A stretch of DNA of 64,000 nt from NCBI GenBank assembly GCA_026874595.1, contig CM049309.1, forward strand, positions 27,655,033 through 27,719,032. The letters are read 5' to 3'. A program made the position numbers and the translations under genes. The notes beneath the pieces were generated by a model, which did not search any database, was not told where the DNA came from, and saw only the letters and a list, made by a program, of their open reading frames with translations. Positions 56,848 to 64,000 of this stretch are shown here, one piece after another. Position 1 is the stretch's first letter. Each line of letters begins with the position of its first letter. Origin of the DNA: Sipunculus nudus (lineage: Eukaryota; Annelida; Sipuncula; Golfingiida; Sipunculidae).

Positions 56848-57309
56848 ATGGTGGACATGAGCTATCTTCGCAGCATGATATCTTTTGATACATCCAGTGA
56901 TGCTAGTACTGTCTCTTTAAAGTTGATAACATGGCTAGAGGAATTTGAGGCTTATGCAGATAGTAAGGGTTTATCACGCTCAATTCTAATGAAAACAGAG
57001 CACAACGCAGAGCGTTGCTACTGTATACGGCCGGTGCTCGACAGAGAAACTTACCGTTCGTTGCCAGACACGGGTGCCCAGACAGATTATGATAAAGCCG
57101 TGTCTGCGCTCAATGCCTTATATATGAGAAAGAGAAATGTTACCTATCAGCGACATAAGTTCAGAAAACTTGTACAACGACGTGACGAGACTGTTGCCCT
57201 ATTTGTAACGCCCCTCGCGCAGGCTGCTGACAGCTGCGATTATCATCCTGACGATCGTGATAATCAACTCCGAGATCAAGTTGTGGCTAACCCTGTCAGA
57301 TGTGCTTAG
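56848..57309 (+). pseudogene. Gypsy-II gag fragment
   Basis: First ATG of the frame at 56848 (MVDMSYLRSM); the open frame upstream begins at TTG. 154 codons with SLKLITWLEEFEAYADSKGL and YDKAVSALNALYMRKRNVTY, RRDETVALFVTPLAQAADSC, the helical capsid pattern of Gypsy-type gags (W..F..Y, Y..A...L). It stops at 57307; the following 260 bp has fragments only, with no zinc knuckle. Confidence 0.7.
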
Positions 57310-57572
57310 AAGAAAGTTATTAGAGATTGGTGATGCTCTTACTTTTTAGGATACATTACACATAGCTGCTAACCATGAAACTGAGGAAGCACAGTTTCAG
57401 GACAACAGTTATGGGAGAATCTCAAGTCTCAAAATGTGAAATGTGAATCTTTAGTGAGTGCTGGCGACAGACAGACTCAGGCTGATTTTTTCTAGTCATT
57501 TAAGAGAAAGGGGAACCACTGCTGTGCAGAGATACTGCAGAGAAACTGGGAATTCTCAAAATAGGTTTAAAT

Positions 57573-57953
57573 GTGAACTCTGTTTCTTCCACATCAGACT
57601 TAGTGCAGGAGTTCCAACATTTGTTCATTGGTCTAGGGAAACTAAAAGGCCGTCAGGTCAAATTCAAGTTGAATCTGGACGTCAAACCAGTCACTCTACC
57701 AGTAAGACGGACTCCGTTTGGCCTAAGATCAAAAGTAGAAGCCAAGATTCAAGAGCTGATTGACAAAGATGTCATAGAGCCAGTGGAAGAGCCCACCGCA
57801 TGGGTCAGCTCCATAGTCAATTTACCCAAGGCAAAAGGAGATGTTCATTTGTGCGTTGACATGAGACGCGTAAATGAAGCTATTGAGAGAGAAAGCCACC
57901 CCATTCCTGCAGTCGACGAAATTCTCAAGGACATGTCGCAAAGCAGTAAATAA
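57573..57953 (+). pseudogene. Gypsy-II reverse transcriptase N-terminal part
   Basis: Contains FIGLGKLKGRQVKFKLNLDV, VEAKIQELIDKDVIEPVEEP, WVSSIVNLPKAKGDVHLCVD and HPIPAVDEILKDM, the standard start of Gypsy RT just after a protease that is absent here. Frameshifted at about 57950 before the first catalytic motif (WGYHQLEL, 57960-57985). Confidence 0.82.
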
Positions 57954-58070
57954 GACCAAATGGGGATATCATCAGTTGGAGTTACATCCAGATTCTAGGA
58001 ATGTGATGACCTTTGTGACACTCTGTTGACTTTACAGGTATGAAAGGTTACCCTTTGGGGTCAACACTGC

Positions 58071-58195
58071 TTGAGAAATATATACCAGCATGAAATACAT
58101 AAGATTCTGCAAAGGATCCCTGGAGTTGCCAGTATATCTGATGATGTGATTATCCATGGCAAGGATGATAAAGAACATGATAAGAGGCTTTTTTT
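58071..58195 (+). pseudogene. Gypsy-II RT active-site piece, cut by LINE-3
   Basis: Reads HEIHKILQRIPGVASISDDV then IIHGKDDKEHDKRL; ISDDVIIHG is the catalytic box. The frame ends at about 58190, where the reversed poly(A) end of LINE-3 begins. Confidence 0.8.
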
Positions 58196-58264
58196 ATTAC
58201 AAAAACATAGTACATGCAAAATGGAACAATACATACATACATACATACATACATATAGAAATTA

Positions 58265-59719
58265 ATATTTCAATAACAATTTAAACATGAATCTTGAAGA
58301 TTATTCATGTAGAAGAGGGTAAGGTTTTCCCATTTTGAATAATGTAGAGTTAATTTACCTCCTTTCTTAGCAATTATATCTTCTATTGAATAAATCTGTT
58401 TAACATAGCTTATACATCCATGATAGTTCGGTAATGTTTTGAGACATCTGCAATTATAAACATATTTTTTTTACAACCAGTGTTAGCATATTTAATCATC
58501 TATGTACACTTGAACCTTATAGAACTTCAGATACTGAAAACTTAACAGAGGAGTTTAATGACGAACTATTCAAAAACTCTTGAATATTTAACCACAAATT
58601 AGCGACAAAAGGACAATTCCAAAAAATATTTGATAAAGTTTCTCTTTCTAATTTACAAAAGGTGCTAGTAGGAGAATCTATTACATTCAGTCTATGATGA
58701 AATGGGTATAACGTCAGCCTACGTTGTAGTACATAACCCTACATTATTATGTAGTATATTATAATTCTCAGTGGTACGGAATTTGTTGTGTCATAAATCT
58801 TGGAGAATCCCATATAAACTGTCTCCTCTGATATATCAATTAAATCCTGTTTCCATTTCTTAACTACTAAGACTGGAGTGATTAAGTGTTTCTCTATCAG
58901 TGTATTATAAACATATTTCAGATTCTGTTCACTAGATAAATATTTGTAAAATTGTTTATTTATGTTATGAGGTCTGTGAAATTTGTCAGTAGTGTTAAAA
59001 ATCTCATGTTTCTATCTTAATGGAATAGCCATTAAGAGACTAGTATAATTTAAAAAATCTATTTTAACATTATAAATTCGATTAAATTCTTGATAGTTTA
59101 AGAATCTAAAGCCAGTTTCTGTATACAATGTCAAATCTTATATGAACCGTATTCCATTATTATTGAATCTAGTAAATAATAAAACTTTATTTTCTATTTT
59201 AATATGAGAATTAAACCATAGGTTCTGGGACATAATATCAACAAGCTGAAATGGGTCGTGATAATTATACGAGCACCAATGGTACAAAACATCTTCCCGA
59301 AAATTGCTTTTGTGAATTATTGCCTGCTCATTATCTGCTGGTGCTAAGTTATACAGTAGAATGTAAACTCGCCGAGTTTATTATGATTCAAGACATATTT
59401 TCTCCATTTGTTGGAATTATTTTTATCTAAGATTCTTTTAAACCATGATGTTTTCATAGCACTGATTTTTGATGATAGGTAAACCATATCTAAACCTCCT
59501 TTTTCGATTGGCGCAATGAGTATTTTCCTCCTTATTTAATCATTGTATTTACCCCATATTAACTGAAAATGTGTCTATTTGTTTTATCAATGAGCTATCT
59601 GGTGATGGTAAAATCGTAAATAAATATATCAACTGTGAATTTACGCAGGTCTTAAGAATGGTTATCTTCCCAATTGGTGTTACTTTTCTAGCTTTCCACA
59701 TTGTCAGTATATTTTTATC
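58265..59719 (-). pseudogene. LINE-3 ORF2 C-terminal region
   Basis: Fragmented frames with FLNYQEFNRIYNVKIDFLNY and TSLLMAIP (59110-59030) and STFCKLERETLSNIFWNC (about 58690-58630), a zinc knuckle that has lost its first Cys (Ser) and its His (Asn). Matches the C-terminal layout of LINE-2. Confidence 0.65.
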
Positions 59720-60404
59720 TTTTTAATGACTGGATCATAATGTATCTTTATTATGTTCTGCAGGGATAGAGTTAATTTTACTCCGAGTAAAGTTTCCTCA
59801 TTGTCTGTGTACACTAATCCCAACTCCTTTATTCTTATTTTATACAAGCGGTTATTTTTCCTCAATGGCATTATAATGGTTTTATCTTTATTAATGTTTA
59901 GACCAGATAAAAGTTTAAATTATTCAAATATTTTTAGTGTATTTTCTATGTCGGCATCATCCTTTGCCACTATGGTGGTATCGTCGGCATACTGTATAAC
60001 TTTCATGAGATCATTATTTATGTTTATGCCTTTTATTTCCCAATTTGATCTTATGCATATGTCTTACCTCCTTTGTTACAGGAAAAAAAAAGATGAAGCC
60101 CATCCGTTATTTATCACACAGTTATAGTAATATGAACAGTTTTAATCATGTTTATAAGATTATTGTCTAAATTCATATATTTTAAAGCATTATATATATA
60201 TTCCCATTAACAAAATCTAAAGCTTTTTCAAAATCGACTAGCATTTACAAACCATCATTATCACATTGATCCGCAATTCAATTAAATTGATTATTTTATT
60301 AATGTTTTCGCCGATATATCTGCGTGAAACATACCCAGTTTTATCTTCATTAACCAAATAAAAAATCACTGTTTTAAATCTATTAGCAATGCTTTTGGTA
60401 ATTA
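59720..60404 (-). pseudogene. LINE-3 reverse transcriptase, main part
   Basis: Begins at the inner edge of the Helitron-like insertion: IITKSIANRFKTVIFYLVNE, KTGYVSRRYIGENINKIINL, then VDFEKA with the catalytic Asp (about 60235-60215), and after frameshifts IQYADDTTIVAKDDADIENT, an intact YADD box (about 60005-59940), and LLSGLNINKDKTIIMPL. The GVRQGCP block is damaged by an internal deletion. The frame on the opposite strand (59753-60127) is a shadow. Confidence 0.78.
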
Positions 60405-61858
60405 TTGTATCCCCAGACAAAGTGGGGATGCTATGGTTTCACGACGGTCCCGCCGCCGCCGCCGCAGAAAAACCTTGTGAGCGGGATAACTCAAAAGATA
60501 TTTCACTGATCTTTTTCAAACTTTACATTTGTATAGATATAGGTAAGGGGACGAAGCCTATTCAAAATGGGGTCATGACCTATGCTAGGAGAGTGTCCTT
60601 GACCTTGAATAGGTCCATTTTTGCTGAAAATAACACAAATTCTTAAATATCTCAAGTAAGCTTGCATGGACTGGACCAAAAATCAAGGTGACCGAAGATC
60701 TTGGATAGCCTTGTAATATACCGGAAACTGGTGGCGCCACCTATTATCCTTTTCTTGTTTTTACGCCTTTTACTACCCCCACAATTGCCACATGACAGTA
60801 CTGTAAACATTATAAGTCAAAAACTAATGGACAGATTTCTTTCATATTATGCACATGTAGAGAGATGGGTTATGGGATGAGGTCTGTTTACATTTGGGTC
60901 ATGACCTTTACCATGAAAGTGGCCTTGACCTTTAATGTGTCCATATTTGGTGAAAATCACACACCTCTTATATGATATCTCCAGTGTTGATAGCCATATG
61001 GATTTCAAACGTGACTTATGTGTGGCCCACCACTAAAGAAAGAACCCTATAGGTTATAGGGTCAAGAGGTCAAAGGTCAAGGTCACTGGACTCGCATCTT
61101 AAAAGATACTGTGGATGCATTTTAAGCCAAACTTTCATCCCAGGTCTTCCATCTTGAATATATAGCTCACTTGCCAATAGTGGATGATCCATATCAATTT
61201 TGGGGTCACAAGGTCAAAGGGGAAGGTCACAGGAGCCATCTGTCCAAAAATTAGTTTCTGGATGATAATTCCTGCTTTTATTGATGTATGGATTTCAAAC
61301 TTTACTTGAATATGTCCCATTGGAAAAGCAAGACCCGATTGATTTTGGGGTCATGAGGTCAAAGGTCAAGGTCACAGGACACATCTTTAAAAAGATATGG
61401 ATGCATTTTCAGCCAAACATTTCATCTCAGATCTTTCATCTTTCACATATAGTTCACCCGCCAAGAGAGGAAAAACCCTATCAATTTTGAGGTCACAAGG
61501 TCAAAGGTGAAGGTCACGGGAGCCATCTGTCCAAAAATTAGTTTCTGGATGATAATTCCTGCTTTTATTGATGTATAGATTTCAAACTTGACTTGTATAT
61601 GTCCCATTGGAAAAGCAAGACCCGAAATGATTTTGGGGTCATGAGATCAAAGGATAAGGTCACAGGACACATCTTTAAAAAGATCAAGGTCACAGGACCA
61701 ACATCTTCAAAAAGGTTGTGGTTTGATAGATGGAAGAAACAATAATTGCTTGCCAAGTGTCAGTATATGCTGCTAAAAATTGGGGCCTATTCTTAAAGGG
61801 GGGGGGGCGTACTATGTCTTGGGATACTCTGGCACCTGCGGTGCAAAGAAATGTCTAG
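60405..61858 (-). mobile_element. Helitron-like non-autonomous element, copy 2
   Basis: Reversed, shorter relative of 22556-25350 (1454 bp). It starts CTAGACATTTCTTTGCACCG at 61858, has the GCACCGCAGGTGC palindrome, GTATCCCAAGACATAGTAC, a 10-base G/C run, fewer tandem units, then CCGCCGCCGCCG and ends GGGGATACAA at 60405. The interrupted LINE reads AACACAGATTATAAAA on one side and TAATTACC on the other, which joins directly into the expected NTDYKIITK, so the insertion was between A and T with no duplication or loss. Confidence 0.75.
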
Positions 61859-62760
61859 TTTTATAATCTGTGTTAAGTAAGGATTAAGGGTCTCCAATTT
61901 TTTAGAAAATTTAAATCTTTTCCTTTTTTAGGTAAAAGAGTAATAATCCCTTACCTTTTAGTTATGGAGTATTTGCCAACTTGTAAGGAGTGATGAACAG
62001 CTTAAATAAAGTATTGATTAATGTCCGCCCAAAAAAATTTAAAATTCCGAGGTAAGGCCATCACTACCTGGAGATTTATGATTGGGCATTTCATTTAAAC
62101 TTGTAAAAAGTTCTTTTTCTGATAATTGTTCAGGCCATGTAGAATTTCACTTTGGCGTAGAAGCTTTGTATTTTGACATGAATGCTTCAAGTTCCCTAAA
62201 ATTAAAATTTCAGTTTGTGGTGTATAGGTTTTTAAAAAAGTTTTCTTGGCACTTTGATATATGTTTTGGGTCAGTTATAATTTCATTGCTTATCTCTAAT
62301 TTGTTCACAACTTTTGAGTTGAAGTTCCGTTTTTCTAAACCAATAAAATATTTGGTGGGTTTTTTCTCCATCTTGAAACAATCTTGCTTTACTTCGGATA
62401 ATGGCACCTCTTGTTTTTCCACTACTAGTCTATGTAATTTTTGTTGAGCTTTTTTCAATTTGATGGTCTGTGGATTCTGAAAATTCTAAACTTTGCATTC
62501 TTTTTATCTCTTTTTCTAATACATTAATTGTATTTTTCTGCGTTTTCTTTTTTTGGATACTATAGCTAATAGCTGTTATTCTAATCATCTTTATAGTATC
62601 CCACAGCAATGAGGGTTCACTTTCGTGATTATCTTTGGCTGTAGTTATTATGCATTGTTTGATTTTATTAACATAATCTAAATCATATAGTAATGAATTA
62701 TTATGTTTCCAGAATCCTGGCCACCTCTTATTAGACGACTGAGTTAGACTTAAATCAATA
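61859..62760 (-). pseudogene. LINE-3 ORF2 linker and start of RT
   Basis: Minus-strand frames: WPGFWKHNNSLLYDLDYVNK and LLWDTIKMIRITAISYSIQK (62730-62540), MEKKPTKYFIGLEKRNFNSK (62360-62300), NHKSPGSDGLTSEF (about 62095-62055) and KNWRP (about 61895), ending at NTDYK beside the Helitron-like insertion. Frame changes at about 62450, 62050 and 61880. Confidence 0.75.
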
Positions 62761-63467
62761 GCCTAATGACCTGATTTATAGCCATGAGTTATATTTGTAT
62801 AATTAATCAAACCAACTAAGGCTTATGAAATTAAAAAGTAATCTATCCTACTGGCTGTGTATCTGGGTTTCCTTCTTGACCATTTGTAATTTCTCATATC
62901 TGGGTTACAGTAGCGCCATATATTTATAAACTGTATTTCCTCTGTTTAGTCTGTTTTAAAATCACGCGATGGATTGTTGTTATCATAAGTGGTTGTTTTA
63001 GTTTTATCGAGATGAGGCTGTAATACAACATTCCATGCAATCTCCTCCTATGATCAGATTTTCGTTTAATAATGATTCGGCCTTACTAAAAAATCGTTAA
63101 AGAATTCTTTGTCCGTATTATTTGGACCATAAACATTATATAGAGATAACCTTGTATTATTTATTGTTAGGTCTAATATTTAATACCTGCCATTATTTTC
63201 AGTGTAAATCTGGTGAATATCGCAATCTAAATTATTTTTTATAAGAACTGTAAATCCTCTTGCATTTCGGTTGCCATTGCTGACAATTAATTTGTGACCC
63301 CATTCTGCTCGCCATAAAGTTGTATCTTCTTGTACGCTGTGGGTTTCTTGTAACAATATTATGTTGTAACTTTTGCCCTGAAGCCAATGAAAAAGTTCTT
63401 GCCTTTTATGTTTGTCCTGTAGCCCCCTGACATTATGCGACATTACATTTAAATCACTTCTGACCAT
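62761..63467 (-). pseudogene. LINE-3 ORF2 AP endonuclease
   Basis: ATG at 63467: MVRSDLNVMSHNVRGLQDKH, YNIILLQETHSVQEDTTLW and NRNARGFTVLIKNNL, then a TAA at about 63180 where ENNGRY is followed by ILDLTINNTRLSLYNVYGPN. Later pieces include ASRIDYFLIS (about 62855). The GDFN block is degraded. Domain order agrees with LINE-1. Confidence 0.78.
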
Positions 63468-63470
63468 GAA

Positions 63471-64000
63471 GAGAAATAAGATATGATACTTTCTTCGAAA
63501 TAAACTTGTAAATAATTCTTTAGCGCGGAATGACGTGTGCTGTCACAACATTTACTGATTTAGCAATAGACACATTTAGTATTGCCTGAAGAAAAAGCTA
63601 AAAGTCGCTGTAAATTTGAAATAGGTAGCAAAACCTGGGTGTAATTTCGTTAATGAAGATTAAAATTGAACTGTCAAAGAATGAAGAACCATACTTCATA
63701 CAGATACAGGGGTAAACAATGTGAAAATTACTTGCCTTACAATAGTTCATATCATCACGGACCGAAAATGTAGAGACAAAATGACAAAATAAAATCGTCC
63801 AAAAGTGTAAACACAGAACATAAACAAAGCACTAAGTCCTTCTCTGTAGCTTGGTTGACTTGCCGCAGTGACCATGGTCTCCGCTGAGCGCACATTGTGT
63901 GTTCGTGGGTTCCTAAACTCGAGTTGTTTACCACAAATGCCAATCTCGAAGTCTGCTCGTGAGGAGAACGGTAGCGACATCTGGTGTCAAAAGCATTCAT
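63471..64000. other. No recognised gene at the right edge
   Basis: Could contain LINE-3 leader sequence or the interrupted host DNA. The open frames at 63747-64000 on the minus strand have no coiled coil, RRM or other ORF1 feature. Confidence 0.4.

Larger units (their letters stand above)
55513..58195 (+). mobile_element. Gypsy-like LTR element remnant (Gypsy-II), interrupted by a LINE
   Basis: Candidate LTR (55513-55780), MITE insertions (55786-56741), primer site (56755), gag (56848-57309) and RT (57573-58195), where LINE-3 interrupts. Nucleocapsid, protease and everything after the RT active site are missing or beyond recognition; no 3' LTR lies in the window. RNase H or integrase was not found at 63.5-64 kb. 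Confidence 0.7.
58191..63470 (-). mobile_element. L1-like LINE (LINE-3) inserted in Gypsy-II and itself interrupted
   Basis: Minus-strand ORF2 from the endonuclease ATG (63467) through RT to a degenerate zinc knuckle (about 58690) and an AATAAAAAAA end at about 58191-58200. A Helitron-like element occupies 60405-61858. No ORF1 was recognised in 63.47-64 kb. Several stops and frameshifts throughout. A (TACA)n run (58229-58254) lies near the 3' end. Confidence 0.8.

Noticed and set aside
59753-60127. 124-codon plus-strand frame as a gene
   Set aside because: It is the antisense of the LINE-3 reverse transcriptase, including the complement of the YADD box.
63747-64000. Minus-strand frames at the right edge as LINE-3 ORF1
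   Set aside because: No coiled coil, RRM or basic C-terminal domain; composition looks random.

Overview
The window is AT-rich eukaryotic DNA with no recognisable complete host gene. It is almost entirely transposable elements, many broken and several nested in one another. The mixture (L1-like LINEs, two DIRS-like tyrosine-recombinase retrotransposons, Ty3/Gypsy-like LTR elements, hAT-type and other inverted-repeat elements, and long non-coding repeats with internal tandem units full of TGACCTTTGACC words) fits a marine invertebrate, most likely a bivalve mollusc. The organism is an inference from repeat style only; no host marker gene is present.

Left third (1-21.0 kb): an L1-like LINE on the minus strand (ORF2 endonuclease and reverse transcriptase at 1-1981, ORF1 at 4708-5505) is split by a 2.4 kb non-coding repeat. 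After simple and duplicated non-coding sequence comes a complete but mutated Gypsy-like element on the minus strand (9969-15567) with LTRs, primer site, polypurine tract, gag, protease, polymerase, RNase H and integrase. A CGTA-rich block (15.7-16.3 kb) separates it from a plus-strand DIRS-like element (16476-21027) with gag, RT, RNase H, Dam-like methyltransferase and tyrosine recombinase, ending in a perfect 88-bp inverted repeat.

Middle (21-43 kb): a Helitron-like non-autonomous element (22556-25350) made of ~288-bp tandem units. Next is an LTR element with ~830-bp LTRs and ATGC target duplications (26251-34716) that carries no gag or pol; a second, minus-strand DIRS-like element (27571-32675) sits inside it. 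Then a second copy of the split-LINE repeat (34.85-37.1 kb), and a 5'-truncated LINE (39.19-42.0 kb).

Right third (43-64 kb): a 4.6 kb foldback element with ~1.2 kb inverted arms (43778-48424), a 1.03 kb hAT-type MITE with an 8-bp target duplication (49599-50628), a ~750-bp tandem duplication (53.9-55.4 kb), and a three-layer nest: a Gypsy-like element (from ~55.5 kb) interrupted by a minus-strand LINE (58.2-63.5 kb), itself interrupted by a second Helitron-like copy (60405-61858).

The most unusual signals are: a ~50-bp terminal module shared by the two otherwise diverged DIRS elements and containing an AAG/GTAAGT splice-donor-like word; twin Y-shaped folds in the first DIRS leader; an 86-87-bp mini-element present in two unrelated contexts, once with a ~16-bp target duplication; a Helitron-like insertion without target duplication whose empty site can be read from the interrupted LINE; and arrays of nuclear-receptor half-sites in that family. 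Several ORFs suggested by six-frame translation begin at TTG or GTG and are not real starts in a eukaryote; ATG starts are given where they can be chosen.
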